Source of the DNA: Mycolicibacterium sp. MU0053
GTDB taxonomy: Bacteria; Actinomycetota; Actinomycetes; Mycobacteriales; Mycobacteriaceae
Length of the DNA stretch: 64,000 nt
Assembly (NCBI RefSeq): GCF_963378095.1
Contig: NZ_OY726397.1
Location: 4,340,001 to 4,404,000 of the forward strand
Direction of reading: 5' to 3'
Part shown: piece after piece, positions 7,258 through 16,058 of the stretch
Numbering within the stretch: position 1 is the first letter of the stretch
Layout of the letters: every line of letters begins with the position of its first letter
Notes under the pieces: model-generated
Seen by the model: the letters and a program-made list of their open reading frames with translations, nothing else
Told to the model about the DNA's origin: nothing
The model's database searches: none
Made by a program: the position numbers and the translations under genes

Positions 7258-8820
7258 CTATCCGATCCGCCAGCGGACCTTGCTCATGTCCATCTCTTGG
7301 ATGGGCATGAATTCGCCGTACCGCTCCGGCGGCGCACTGGCGATCCGGGCGCCCTCCGGACCGAAGTTGTAGGCCGGTTCCGGGTTCAGTTTCAAGAACA
7401 TCAGGTAGACCGTTGCCGCCACGCTGGTGGACACGATGAACCCGAAGTCCGCACCGTCGAACAGCCTTGCGCCCGGGCCGACGTACCAGCCGGTGTTGAC
7501 GAACAGCATCCCGACGCTCACCGCCGAGATCCAGGCGATCACCGCACGGTGATTCAGGCCCGCGGAGGACCAGTACCGGCCGCCCATCTGTCCACGGTTG
7601 TAGACCTGCAGCGAATCCGGGTCGTAGTAGCCGCGGTTGTTGAAGTAGCCGATCAGGTTGATGACGCTCCAGGGCGCTCCCAGCACGATCAGGATGGCCA
7701 GATACGAGCTCACGATCGCCGAAAGCTGTTGGTAGAACGCGCCAACGAAGACCAGCGCGGTCGACACCATCGACAGGTAGATCGTCGCCCGCACGCGGCT
7801 GATCCCAGGAACGATCGACGAGAAGTCGAGCCCCATGTTGTAGATGTTGATGACCGCCTGGGCGGTTCCCGGGATGAAAGCCAGGTACAGCGCGAAGAAC
7901 AGGAACCAGTACGGCACGTTGTTGGCGAATTCGGTCGCGTAGGCGTTGAGCGGGTCCTTGAAGGTGACGGCGGTGTAGGCACCGAACATGAACGCCCCGC
8001 CCATCCCGAAGAAGCCGCCGACCCAGGCCGCCGCGACGGAGTGCCGGGGCGGGTACTTCTTGGTCGAGATGTGCCGCGTCCAGTCGCCCACGTAGGGGCC
8101 GTAGGAATTGACCGTGCCCGCGCAGGCCAGCATGCCGAGGATCCAGGTGGGCCAGAAGCTGCCCAGCACATAGTCGCCGCCCGCGTAGCTGGGATCGAAG
8201 TTCTTCGAGGCAACGAAGACGTAGACGATCATGATGGTGCCGGCGGTGGGCACCATCCACTTGGTGAAGGTCACCATGTTGGCGTGGCCCAGCACCGCGA
8301 TGATGGTCATCACGACCGCCACCAGGGCGTAGGCGACGATCAGCAACGCCACCGTGACGGCTTGGCTTTCGATGCCGAAGATTCGGACCACGCTGCGCGC
8401 CAGCACCTCGCCGGCCGCCCAGATACACAGCGCGGCGAAAACGATGTCCGCGGTGATGCCCAACGCCGAACCGATCATTCGCCCGAGCGCGCCGAAGTGC
8501 GCACCGCTGGCCACCGGGTTGTTGCTCCCGCTGCGCAGCCCGAGCAGTCCCATCGGCGCCATCAGCGTGGCGCCGATCGCCGATCCCACCACGATGGCGC
8601 TCGCCGAGGCCCACCAGCCCAAACCCAGCGAGACCGGCACCCAGCCGATGACGATGATCCCGAAGGTCATGCTGCCACCGAACAGAATCCACAACAGGTT
8701 CCGGGGGCGGGAGTGCCGGTTCTCGTCGGGGATGTACTCGATTCCGAAGCTCTCTACTTTCCCGACCGCGTCCACCGGGGCCGCGGGCAGCTCCGTGGGA
8801 TCAGCGACTTCTTCTTGCAT
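7258..8820 (-). CDS. NCS1-family permease (nucleobase/hydantoin/allantoin type)
   Basis: A 520-residue transporter with about twelve membrane segments. The NCS1 signatures are SGSNNPVASGAHFGALGR and, further on, YGPYVGDWTRHI, which is the substrate-site region equivalent to the D-Y/W-T-R stretch of CodB/Mhp1-type proteins. It imports a purine-, pyrimidine-, hydantoin- or allantoin-like compound with Na+ or H+. ATG 8820 has AAAGGAA upstream. Gaps to the neighbours are 74 bp (DUF1116) and 105 bp (GS-like). Its substrate would define what the operon consumes. The C-terminal cytoplasmic tail (APPERYGEFMPIQEMDMSKVRWRIG) is longer than in CodB. Confidence 0.88.
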   Translation of the reverse strand: MQEEVADPTELPAAPVDAVGKVESFGIEYIPDENRHSRPRNLLWILFGGSMTFGIIVIGWVPVSLGLGWWASASAIVVGSAIGATLMAPMGLLGLRSGSNNPVASGAHFGALGRMIGSALGITADIVFAALCIWAAGEVLARSVVRIFGIESQAVTVALLIVAYALVAVVMTIIAVLGHANMVTFTKWMVPTAGTIMIVYVFVASKNFDPSYAGGDYVLGSFWPTWILGMLACAGTVNSYGPYVGDWTRHISTKKYPPRHSVAAAWVGGFFGMGGAFMFGAYTAVTFKDPLNAYATEFANNVPYWFLFFALYLAFIPGTAQAVINIYNMGLDFSSIVPGISRVRATIYLSMVSTALVFVGAFYQQLSAIVSSYLAILIVLGAPWSVINLIGYFNNRGYYDPDSLQVYNRGQMGGRYWSSAGLNHRAVIAWISAVSVGMLFVNTGWYVGPGARLFDGADFGFIVSTSVAATVYLMFLKLNPEPAYNFGPEGARIASAPPERYGEFMPIQEMDMSKVRWRIG

Positions 8821-8894
8821 ATCGAAATTCCTTTGGTCTCAACGGAATACCTAGGTTGAATAAATCGATCGTGATGCCTGCGCGCACGCGGGAA

Positions 8895-10124
8895 CTACGC
8901 CGTCGTCAACGCCTCCCACGCCTTGAGGAACGGCTCGCGGGGGGCTCTGGCCACGCCTCCCCCGATCTGCCGGCCCGACCGGCCCGCGATACCGATGTCC
9001 AGGAACGGGGTGATGCCGGTGGGCTGGATGATTCTCTCGACGTCCAGCCCCAGCGGGGTCCCGCGATAGTTCAGGACGGGGATCAGAAAGTCGGGACTCT
9101 CGGTCACGGTGATGTCGTACATCGCGGTGGTGCGCGCGACCATCCGTACCACGCTGCGTCCGCTCGATCGTTGCAACGGCAGCCCGGCAGCCTGGGCAAT
9201 GCCACCCAGGCCGACTACCTCGGTGATGATGCTCTCACCGCCCATGAACTCGATGTCGTCGGCGTCGTATCCGGATTCCAGCCGAAAGTCCTCGAAGGTG
9301 GGCAGCGGCCCGGTGAACCAGGTGTCGCCGGTGCCCGAGGTCTGGATGCCGAACTGCGCACACGAGAACGCCATCGCGGTGACGACGCTGGAGTTGGCCA
9401 CGCCGCACATGGCGTTGGCCATCACCTTGCTCGCCGCCATCGAAAGCCGCAGGAAGAAGTAGTCGTCGCACAGCGAATCGAGCGCGTACTCGAGTTCCTG
9501 ACCCAACTGCTTGGCGCCGACGAGCAGCCGGCGCAGGAACAGCAGCGTCGCGGCCGCGTTGCGGCTGTGCAACTCGTCGCCCATGGTCAGCGCGCGGGCC
9601 ATGATCGGCTTGAGTCGCAGCGGTTCGGTCTGCGCGGCGATCAGGGTGTTCAGCGCCGGCGCCACCTGCAGCCGCAGCGTCTCGAGGTTCTCCCGGGTCG
9701 CGGCGGTATAGCTGCCGTAGTTCAGGCGGTCCACGCTGTCACCCTCGTACAGCGTGCAGTAGGCCCGCTCACCGGTGGCCTCGTTCGCGACGACGACCAC
9801 CGGCATGGACGCGGTGGTGACCCCGGCCAGCGATCCCACGCAGCCGAACTCCTGACAGCCGCGCACCACGATCGCGCCGCTGTCGAACGCGGCGACCGCC
9901 GCGGCCTCGTCGGGTGCCAGGCCCTCGTAGAGCGCCCCGCCGATGATCGCGGCCCGCTGACCGCCGGTGTAGGCGGCGAACGGCATCGTCGGGCCCGAGG
10001 TCAGCACGGTGGTCTTCGGCAGCCCCATCGCGCTCTGCGCGCTTTCGATCCCCAGCAGCACCGGGTCGGCGGCCAGCAGCGCATCGACCGCTTCGCGGTT
10101 GGCTCTGGCGCGGGTACTCGACAT
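8895..10124 (-). CDS. DUF1116 family protein (AllG/YlbE-YahG-like)
   Basis: A 409-residue soluble protein. The Gly-rich blocks (SGPTMPFAAYTGGQRAAIIGGALYEGLA, RNAAATLLFLRRLL, MANAMCGVANSSVVTAMAFSCAQFGIQTSGTGDTWFTGPLP, FLDIGIAGRSGRQIGGGVARAP) match my memory of DUF1116, the family of E. coli YahG and YlbE/AllG. AllG is a subunit of oxamate carbamoyltransferase in allantoin breakdown. FdrA- and AllH-type partners are absent here, so the activity may differ. It is first in the operon, with AGGAGG at 10131-10136 before its ATG, and it is under the promoter at 10257-10286. Family assignment is moderately sure; the reaction is inference. Confidence 0.72.
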   Translation of the reverse strand: MSSTRARANREAVDALLAADPVLLGIESAQSAMGLPKTTVLTSGPTMPFAAYTGGQRAAIIGGALYEGLAPDEAAAVAAFDSGAIVVRGCQEFGCVGSLAGVTTASMPVVVVANEATGERAYCTLYEGDSVDRLNYGSYTAATRENLETLRLQVAPALNTLIAAQTEPLRLKPIMARALTMGDELHSRNAAATLLFLRRLLVGAKQLGQELEYALDSLCDDYFFLRLSMAASKVMANAMCGVANSSVVTAMAFSCAQFGIQTSGTGDTWFTGPLPTFEDFRLESGYDADDIEFMGGESIITEVVGLGGIAQAAGLPLQRSSGRSVVRMVARTTAMYDITVTESPDFLIPVLNYRGTPLGLDVERIIQPTGITPFLDIGIAGRSGRQIGGGVARAPREPFLKAWEALTTA

Positions 10125-10140
10125 GGGGCAGCCTCCTGGT

Positions 10141-10150
10141 AAAACGTTTT
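10141..10150. promoter_or_regulatory. LacI/PurR-type operator AAAACGTTTT
   Basis: AAAACGTTTT is a perfect 10-bp palindrome with the central CG typical of LacI-family operators. It lies 16 bp upstream of the DUF1116 start, next to the AGGAGG ribosome site, and 186 bp downstream of the end of a LacI-family gene. Binding by that regulator is the natural inference. Confidence 0.65.
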
Positions 10151-10226
10151 GTCACAGCGACCGAGGCCGGCGGCGGGCAATCGTGAGGGGAGTCCAACCG
10201 TCGATCCAGGCGATGTCCGTTCGGGT

Positions 10227-10244
10227 AGCCAAATGGTTTTGGCT
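10227..10244. promoter_or_regulatory. 18-bp palindrome downstream of the operon promoter
   Basis: AGCCAAA-TGGT-TTTGGCT has perfect 7-bp arms. It sits just after the predicted transcription start of the DUF1116 operon (around 10250), where a repressor would block elongation. It may be a second LacI-type site or belong to another regulator; its centre lacks the CG step of the other operator. Confidence 0.6.
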
Positions 10245-10256
10245 CAGTGGTTTGTG

Positions 10257-10286
10257 ACCGTAGTCACGGCTGGGCGCGCCTGTCAA
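10257..10286 (-). promoter_or_regulatory. SigA-type promoter of the DUF1116-permease-GS-glsA-whiB operon
   Basis: On the minus strand, TTGACA (10286-10281) is followed by an 18-bp spacer and TACGGT (10262-10257). This is close to consensus for the mycobacterial housekeeping sigma factor. It predicts a leader of about 125 nt that contains both palindromes. Confidence 0.65.
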
Positions 10287-10336
10287 GGGGGTCACCACAT
10301 TTGGGTGTCGGGCCCGTTCGGGCCGCGCCGGCAGGC

Positions 10337-11320
10337 CTAACGGGGCGTGCTGGATGCCCGAGCAACGAACTCCGTGGGCATCAGTCGGGTCGGGAAGGCA
10401 CCCGGCCCGCTCTCGAGTCGCTCGATCAAGAGTTCGGCGGCGGTCTCCCCCGTGCGGAACGGGAAGAGGTTGGTCGCCGAGATCTGCGGCGAGGTCAGGG
10501 CCAGCGAGCGATCATCGACCGCGGAGGCGATGGCTAACTCCTGCGGCACGCGCACACCGGCGCGCGAGGCGGCATCCAGCAGCGCCAGGGCGAGGTCGTC
10601 CGAGCTGGTGTAGACCGCGTCGACGGGCGCCGCCAACAGCTCGGTGAAGGCCTCGTCCACGGCGGCCCTGTCCAGCGAACCCACCGTGACGATGCGCTCC
10701 GGTGCGCCGTGTTCGGCCGCCCAGGAGCGGTACCCGGTCAGCACGTCTTTCACATAGGAGCGCCGCGTCCGGTCGGCCACCAGGGCGGGCCGGCGCCGGC
10801 CCTGCTCGGCAAAGTGATCGAGCACCGTTCTCGTGGCCCCGGCGTGGTCGTTGTCGACCGTCAGGACCTCGCGGGTCTCGTGCAGGGCGACCCCGATCGT
10901 GACCATCGGGACGTCGGTCCGGAAGACCGGCTCCTCGCCGTGCGGGTCCACGATGATCGCGCCGTCGATGGCAAACCCGTTGAGGACATTGGCCTTGCCG
11001 CCCGACGGCGACACCACCAGCGCATACCCCGAGCTGTCGGCGGCCGCGGCCGCGCCGTTGATGAGCTCGAGAAAGTACGCCGAGTGCGGGAGGGACGGGC
11101 CCGGGGTGTCGCCGAGGTCCGGCATCTGGATCGCGATGATCCGGCTGCGACGGGTGACCAGCTGCTGGGCGTGCACATTGGCCTGATAGCCCAGCTGGCT
11201 GGCCGCCTTGAGCACCTTGATGCGGGTTTCCTCGGCGATGCGGCCCCGGTTGTTCAGGACGTGGGAGACGGTCGTCGGCGAGACTCCCGCCGCCGCGGCC
11301 ACGTCGACAATTCCTACCAC
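10337..11320 (-). CDS. LacI-family transcriptional regulator
   Basis: A 327-residue LacI/GalR-type protein. The N-terminal helix-turn-helix and hinge read VGIVDVAAAAGVSPTTVSHVLNNRGRIAEETRIKVLKAASQLGYQANVHAQQL. The periplasmic-binding-protein-like effector domain follows (DGAIIVDPHGEEPVF; TSSDDLALALLDAASRAGVRVPQELAI). I used the GTG at 11320; GAGGTGACGG lies upstream at a slightly long spacing. Repression relieved by a small ligand is the family norm. Its nearest target is the nitrogen operon, whose control region starts right after its stop codon and has AAAACGTTTT. The ligand is unknown, possibly the compound imported by the NCS1 permease. Confidence 0.88.
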   Translation of the reverse strand: MVGIVDVAAAAGVSPTTVSHVLNNRGRIAEETRIKVLKAASQLGYQANVHAQQLVTRRSRIIAIQMPDLGDTPGPSLPHSAYFLELINGAAAAADSSGYALVVSPSGGKANVLNGFAIDGAIIVDPHGEEPVFRTDVPMVTIGVALHETREVLTVDNDHAGATRTVLDHFAEQGRRRPALVADRTRRSYVKDVLTGYRSWAAEHGAPERIVTVGSLDRAAVDEAFTELLAAPVDAVYTSSDDLALALLDAASRAGVRVPQELAIASAVDDRSLALTSPQISATNLFPFRTGETAAELLIERLESGPGAFPTRLMPTEFVARASSTPR

Positions 11321-11382
11321 CGGCCTACCACCGTCACCTCGCTACCTGGGGTCACCCCACGATAGCGAAGCGCCCCGGTCGG

Positions 11383-12420
11383 CTACCCGGCGGAGACCGA
11401 GCGACCCGCGCTGTGCAGGTCGTTGCAGGCCTCGATGACGCGCTCGGTCATCGACGCCTCGGCCTTCTTCAGGTAGCTGCGCGGATCGTAGGCCTTCTTG
11501 TTGCCGACCTCGCCGTCGATCTTGAGCACCCCGTCGTAGTTGTTGAACATGTGCGCCGCGACCGGGCGGGTGAAGGCGTACTGGGTATCGGTGTCGACGT
11601 TCATCTTCACCACGCCGTAGCGCAGCGCGTCCTCGATGTCGGACTTGGCCGACCCGGATCCGCCGTGGAACACGAAGTCGAACGGCTTGGCGTCCGCGGC
11701 CAGCCCCAGCTTGGCGGCGGCGACCTTCTGGCCCTCGGCCAGGATCTCGGGCCGGAGCTTCACGTTGCCGGGCTTGTACACGCCGTGCACGTTGCCGAAC
11801 GTCGCGGCCAGCAGATACTTGCCGTGCTCGCCGACGCCCATGGCCTCGACGGTCTTCTCGAAGTCTTCGGGCGTGGTGTACAGCTTCTCGTTGATCTCGG
11901 CCTCGACGCCGTCCTCTTCACCGCCGACCACGCCGATCTCGATCTCCAGGATGATCTTGGCCTCGACGGACAGCTTCAGCAGCTCCCGCGCGATGGTCAG
12001 GTTCTCGTCGATCGGCACCGCCGAGCCGTCCCACATGTGCGACTGGAACAGCGGGTTCTGCCCCTTGGCCACCCGCTCGGCCGAGATGGCCAGCAGCGGC
12101 CGGACGAAGGTGTCCAGCTTGTCCTTGGGGCAGTGGTCGGTGTGCAGGGCCACGTTGATGGGGTACTTCTCGGCGATCACATGGACGAACTCGGCGAGCG
12201 CCACCGCGCCCGTGACCATGTCCTTGACGCCGAGACCGGAACCGAACTCGGCCCCACCGGTGGAGAACTGGATGATGCCGTCGCTGCCGGCATCGGCGAA
12301 GCCCTTGATGGCCGCGTTGATGCTCTCGGACCCGACACAGTTGATCGCGGGGAACGCGAATGAGTGCTCCTTGGCGCGGCCCAGCATCTCGGCGTAAACC
12401 TCGGGAGTGGCGATAGGCAT
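11383..12420 (-). CDS. fba: Class II fructose-1,6-bisphosphate aldolase
   Basis: A 345-residue class II (zinc) aldolase, matching M. tuberculosis Fba (Rv0363c) in size and place. Zinc and substrate motifs visible are VALHTDHCPK, EIEIGVVGGEEDGVE, FGNVHGVYKPGNVKL, FDFVFHGGSGSAKSD and GVVKMNVDTDTQYAFTRP. It cleaves fructose 1,6-bisphosphate into two triose phosphates in glycolysis and runs backwards in gluconeogenesis. ATG 12420 has an excellent AGGAGGAAG ribosome site. It stands alone between the LacI gene (62-bp gap) and the divergent DedA gene. Nothing unusual. Confidence 0.97.
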   Translation of the reverse strand: MPIATPEVYAEMLGRAKEHSFAFPAINCVGSESINAAIKGFADAGSDGIIQFSTGGAEFGSGLGVKDMVTGAVALAEFVHVIAEKYPINVALHTDHCPKDKLDTFVRPLLAISAERVAKGQNPLFQSHMWDGSAVPIDENLTIARELLKLSVEAKIILEIEIGVVGGEEDGVEAEINEKLYTTPEDFEKTVEAMGVGEHGKYLLAATFGNVHGVYKPGNVKLRPEILAEGQKVAAAKLGLAADAKPFDFVFHGGSGSAKSDIEDALRYGVVKMNVDTDTQYAFTRPVAAHMFNNYDGVLKIDGEVGNKKAYDPRSYLKKAEASMTERVIEACNDLHSAGRSVSAG

Positions 12421-12566
12421 GGAACTTCCTCCTGGCTGTCTGGCGTCTTGGTGCGTCCATAGCAGTATCTCAGTTGGGCCGTGAGCAGCGCAGGCGAGTG
12501 TGTCGCAACGAGCCCCCGGCCGCGCGTTTACCGATCTGCGGGCGACCACCGGTATGTTTGAACCCC

Positions 12567-13232
12567 ATGACCAGCACCACCCTGGCCCTCATGCCGGACT
12601 TCCTCGATCCGATCACGCTGATCGGTTATTTCGGCACCTGGGCCCTGCTGGGGCTGTTGCTGGTGGTTTTCGTGGAGTCCGGGGTGCTGTTCCCGGTGCT
12701 GCCCGGCGACTCGCTGCTCTTCATGGCCGGCATGATCGCCGCGGGTACGGCGGCCGCCGCCCAGGACGGCACGGTGCAGGCCAACTTCGCGCTGTGGCAG
12801 TTGCTCGTGTTCATCCCGATCGCCGCGGTGGCCGGCAGCCAGGTCGGGTACTGGATCGGGCGCAACGTCGGGACCGCGATGTTCAAGCCGAACGCGCGCT
12901 TCCTCAAACAGAAGTATCTCGATGAGGCGCACGCGTTCTTCGAGGCCCGCGGCCCGTTCGCCATCGTGGTCGCCCGGTTCATCCCGATCGTGCGGACGCT
13001 GGCGCCGATCACCGCGGGTGCGGCCCGGATGAACTACGCGGTGTTCACCCTTTTCAATGTCATCGGCGCCCTCATCTGGGGCATCGGCCTGACCCTGCTG
13101 GGCTACTGGCTCGGGCAGTTCGAGGTGGTGCAATCGCTGCTCGAGCCCATCATCATCCTGATCGTGGTGATCTCGGTGCTACCGATGGTCTACGAGTGGT
13201 ACCGGCGTCGCCGCGAAGCCGCCCAAAGGTGA
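12567..13232 (+). CDS. DedA-family membrane protein
   Basis: A 221-residue polytopic membrane protein of the DedA/VTT family (Rv0364 equivalent). The conserved parts are VFVESGVLFPVLPGDSLLFMAGMIAAG, GYWIGRNVG and FEARGPFAIVVARFIPIVRTLAPITAGAARMNY, the last being the re-entrant loop with Arg residues needed by DedA proteins. The family is linked to lipid-carrier (undecaprenyl phosphate or phospholipid) translocation and envelope stress tolerance. ATG 12567 was chosen because TATGTT (12553-12558) lies 8 nt upstream, a leaderless arrangement, and an N-terminal extension upstream looks non-coding. The C-terminus is basic (YEWYRRRREAAQR). Confidence 0.9.
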   Translation: MTSTTLALMPDFLDPITLIGYFGTWALLGLLLVVFVESGVLFPVLPGDSLLFMAGMIAAGTAAAAQDGTVQANFALWQLLVFIPIAAVAGSQVGYWIGRNVGTAMFKPNARFLKQKYLDEAHAFFEARGPFAIVVARFIPIVRTLAPITAGAARMNYAVFTLFNVIGALIWGIGLTLLGYWLGQFEVVQSLLEPIIILIVVISVLPMVYEWYRRRREAAQR

Positions 13233-13289
13233 GTTCGGGCCACTTTGTGCGAGTGACTGCCGGCATTTCGTAAATCTCGGCGAGACTCA

Positions 13290-14198
13290 TCACCCCAGAT
13301 TCAGCACCCGGGCCAACTCACGCAGGTCCGGCCGGGGATCGGCCATCGGATTGTCCCCGAGCACCTGGATGACGACGTGGTCGGCGCCGGCGTCCAGATG
13401 GGCGCTGACGACCTCGGCGGCCTGCTCGACCGAACCCATGCCGACGACGGCGCGCTTCAGCCGCTCCGAGCAGCCGCGCACCAGGTCGGACTCGTCGAAG
13501 CCCTGCCTCAGCCAGGAGTTGCGGTAGTTCGGCAGCCCGCTATAGACCTCGAGGTGCCCGTGCGCGCGCCGCAGTTGGTCCTCGTCGTCGCCGCCGATGG
13601 CCACGGCCTGTTCGGAGACCACCCACTTGTCCGGGCCGAGGATGTCCCGGGTGACCTTGGTCTGGGCCGGCGTCACCAGGTACGGGTGGGCCCCGTCGGC
13701 GTGCGTGCCGGACAGTTCGATCATCTTCGGCCCCAGCGCGGCCAGCAGCACCGGCGGACGCCCCACCCCGGGCTCGATCTGCGGTGCCACGGCGGCCATC
13801 TTCTCGAGATAGCCGCGCATGGTGGCCAGCGGTTTCGCGTACGTCCCGCCGATGCTGTGTTCGACCAGCGGGGCGTGGCTGACGCCGAGCCCGAACGCGA
13901 ACCGACCCGGGTACACCGCGTTCAGCGTGCGCGCCCCGGTTTCGGCGGCCGAGGGCACCCGCACGTGGAGGTTGGCGATCCCGGTCCCGATCACCAGCCG
14001 GTCGGTGGCGGCCAGATATGCCGCGGACTGGCTGAAGCACTCCTTGCCGCCGACCTCCGGCAGGAACAGCGAGCCGTAGCCCATCTGTTCGATGTCGCGC
14101 GCGACGGCTTGCGCGTCGGGCATGGCCCAGGTCTCACTGGCCCACCAGACGCCGATGCGGGAGGGGAAGTCGATGCGGGCACGATCGGAGGAGGTCAT
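13290..14198 (-). CDS. LLM-class F420-dependent oxidoreductase
   Basis: A 302-residue luciferase-like TIM-barrel protein. Features are RIGVWWASETWAMPDAQAVARDIEQMGYGSLFLPE, a LVIGTGIANLHVRVPSAAETGARTLNAVYPGRFAFGLGVSH block and a C-terminal AAEVVSAHLDAGADHVVIQVLG, all typical of mycobacterial F420-dependent enzymes. It probably reduces or oxidises an organic substrate with F420; the substrate is unknown. It lies 10 bp after coxE on the same strand, so it is likely the last gene of the CO dehydrogenase operon. A functional link to CO oxidation is not evident from sequence. It converges on dedA. Confidence 0.87.
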   Translation of the reverse strand: MTSSDRARIDFPSRIGVWWASETWAMPDAQAVARDIEQMGYGSLFLPEVGGKECFSQSAAYLAATDRLVIGTGIANLHVRVPSAAETGARTLNAVYPGRFAFGLGVSHAPLVEHSIGGTYAKPLATMRGYLEKMAAVAPQIEPGVGRPPVLLAALGPKMIELSGTHADGAHPYLVTPAQTKVTRDILGPDKWVVSEQAVAIGGDDEDQLRRAHGHLEVYSGLPNYRNSWLRQGFDESDLVRGCSERLKRAVVGMGSVEQAAEVVSAHLDAGADHVVIQVLGDNPMADPRPDLRELARVLNLG

Positions 14199-14208
14199 GT
14201 CTGCGATC

Positions 14209-15405
14209 TTAGGCAGCGAGTTCGTCGAACAACTCCCGGAGCCCGGTCAGCGAGTGCGCCGGCAGGAACACATCGCAGTACGGCAGCGCCGCGGCCATCG
14301 ACCCGGCGGCGGGGACGAACTCGACACCGGCCGCGCGCGGGTTCAACCACACCACCCGCTCGGCGCGCCGTCGCAGCCGCGCCATCGCCCGGTCCAGCAC
14401 CTCGGGCGGGTCGGCATCCCAGCCGTCGGAGGCGATCACCGTCACCGCACCGCGCAGGGCGCTGCCGTGCGGTCCCCGGACCAGTTCGTTGACCGCCCGG
14501 CCCAGGTGCGTGCCGCCGTAGCGGTCGGCGACCTTGTCGTTGGCCCGGGCCAGGGCGGCCTCCGCGGAGCGGTGGGACAGCGCGGGGGTCAGCCGCGTCA
14601 GCGAGGTCGAGAACGCGAACACCTCGGGGCGGGCCGCCTGGCGCCGCAGCACCAGCGCCCGCATCAGGTGCAGGTAGATCCCCACGTAGGGCTGCATCGA
14701 CCGGCTCACGTCGCAGAGCAACACCACGCGCCGCGGCCGTTGCCGACGCCGGGTGCGGAGCAGGTGCACCGCCTCCCACCCGGTGGTCCGGGACGCGCGG
14801 ATGGTCCGGCGCAGATCGATGCGCCGGCCCCGGCGACTGGTCTCGCGCCGACGGGTGCGGCGCTGCGGCCACCGCGGCGCCGCGCGCTCCAACCAGTCGC
14901 CGATGATGCGCAGATCGGCCTCGTCGAAGGTCTCGAAGGCCTGATCGGCGCGCACGACCAGGCGGCTGGGCAACGCGTCGGGCAGTGCTACCGCCGGCTC
15001 GACCGGCGCCGCGGCGGCGACCCCGGTCAGCGACGTCGGCCGGGTCAACCACGGCAGACCGGGTCCCTCCAGCCGCGCGGCGTCGGCGTCGGAAAGCCCC
15101 GACGCCGGCGAAACCGAGCCCGCGGCACGCGATTTCAGACTCACCGGATCGGTCCCCAGCACCGCATCGGCGAAGGCCGCGGCGAACACCTCGTCGAATG
15201 CCGGCAGATCCTCGGACCGGTTGACCAGCGTCAGCCGCGCCGACCAGTAGACCTCGCGACGCGACCGCGCGGTGGCACCGAGTGCGGCCACGAAATCGGC
15301 CGGGCCGCTGGCGGATACGCGTACCCCTCGACCGCGTAACCGGCCCACCAGGGCCACCGCCAGCGCCGCCCGGTCCACCCCTCGCAGCAACGGCGCAGCA
15401 CTCAT
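14209..15405 (-). CDS. coxE: CoxE-type VWA-domain protein
   Basis: A 398-residue protein with a von Willebrand A domain in its C-terminal half. The metal-ion-dependent adhesion site starts DVSRS at residue 232, followed by GGTHLG (MIDAS Thr) and VTVIASDGWDADPP. The middle is a very Arg-rich linker. In Oligotropha-type systems CoxE works with the AAA+ ATPase CoxD to assemble the Cu-S-Mo centre of CO dehydrogenase. The start overlaps the coxG stop by 4 bp (ATGA), giving tight coupling. It corresponds to Rv0368c. Role assignment comes from operon context and domain pair, both strong. Confidence 0.9.
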   Translation of the reverse strand: MSAAPLLRGVDRAALAVALVGRLRGRGVRVSASGPADFVAALGATARSRREVYWSARLTLVNRSEDLPAFDEVFAAAFADAVLGTDPVSLKSRAAGSVSPASGLSDADAARLEGPGLPWLTRPTSLTGVAAAAPVEPAVALPDALPSRLVVRADQAFETFDEADLRIIGDWLERAAPRWPQRRTRRRETSRRGRRIDLRRTIRASRTTGWEAVHLLRTRRRQRPRRVVLLCDVSRSMQPYVGIYLHLMRALVLRRQAARPEVFAFSTSLTRLTPALSHRSAEAALARANDKVADRYGGTHLGRAVNELVRGPHGSALRGAVTVIASDGWDADPPEVLDRAMARLRRRAERVVWLNPRAAGVEFVPAAGSMAAALPYCDVFLPAHSLTGLRELFDELAA

Positions 15406-16058
15406 CGGCGGTCGCGTCGTCCCTGTCGGTGCAGCAGCAGCCGGCCGACGGTGAAGATCGCCGCGGCCGCGGCGAACAGCGCGGCCACCACCGGTCCGTA
15501 GCGCTTGAGGGCCTGGCCGCCGGCGAGTTCGAGCAGGTCGATGGGTGCGGCCTCCTCGCGCGGCGGCGCGACAGCCTGGACGGTCGGCGTCGAAGGCGCG
15601 GCCGCCGGGGCGCCGCCGGTGGCGAGTTCGGCCTCCAGCGAGTCGACGAACTGACCGAGCAGCTTCTCCGAAACCTGTTGCAGCATACCGCTGCCGAACT
15701 GTGCGAGCTTGCCGACGACCTTGAGATCGGTGTCGACGGTGACCCGGGTCCGCTCCCCCGCCTCGTGCAACTCGGCCGTGACGGTCGCGGTCGCGTTGCC
15801 GGTGCCGCGGGCCTCCTTGCCCTTGGCGTCGATGACCGCCCGGTACCGCTGCGCGTCCTGCTCGACGAAGCGCACCCGGCCGCTGAACTCGCTGGTCACC
15901 GGGCCCACCTTGACCTTGACCTTGCCCAACACCTCCTCGCCCTCGCGGCCGCCGAAGGTCGCGCCCGGCATCAACGGGATCACCTGCTCGAGATCGGTGA
16001 GCACCGCCCAGGCGCGGTCGACGGGGGCGCTGACGGTGAACTCGTTGGCAATCTTCAT
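15402..16058 (-). CDS. coxG: CoxG-type SRPBCC protein with C-terminal membrane anchor
   Basis: A 218-residue protein with two parts. Residues 1 to about 150 are a START/SRPBCC fold (MKIANEFTVSAPVDRAWAVLTDLEQVIPLMPGATF; VDTDLKVVGKLAQFGSGMLQQVSEKLL). A Pro/Ala-rich linker then leads to a C-terminal transmembrane helix (YGPVVAALFAAAAAIFTVGRLLL) with a basic tail. CoxG proteins anchor CO dehydrogenase to the membrane or deliver electrons to quinone; the tail fits that role. ATG 16058 overlaps the coxD stop by 4 bp. It is equivalent to Rv0369c. Confidence 0.92.
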   Translation of the reverse strand: MKIANEFTVSAPVDRAWAVLTDLEQVIPLMPGATFGGREGEEVLGKVKVKVGPVTSEFSGRVRFVEQDAQRYRAVIDAKGKEARGTGNATATVTAELHEAGERTRVTVDTDLKVVGKLAQFGSGMLQQVSEKLLGQFVDSLEAELATGGAPAAAPSTPTVQAVAPPREEAAPIDLLELAGGQALKRYGPVVAALFAAAAAIFTVGRLLLHRQGRRDRR

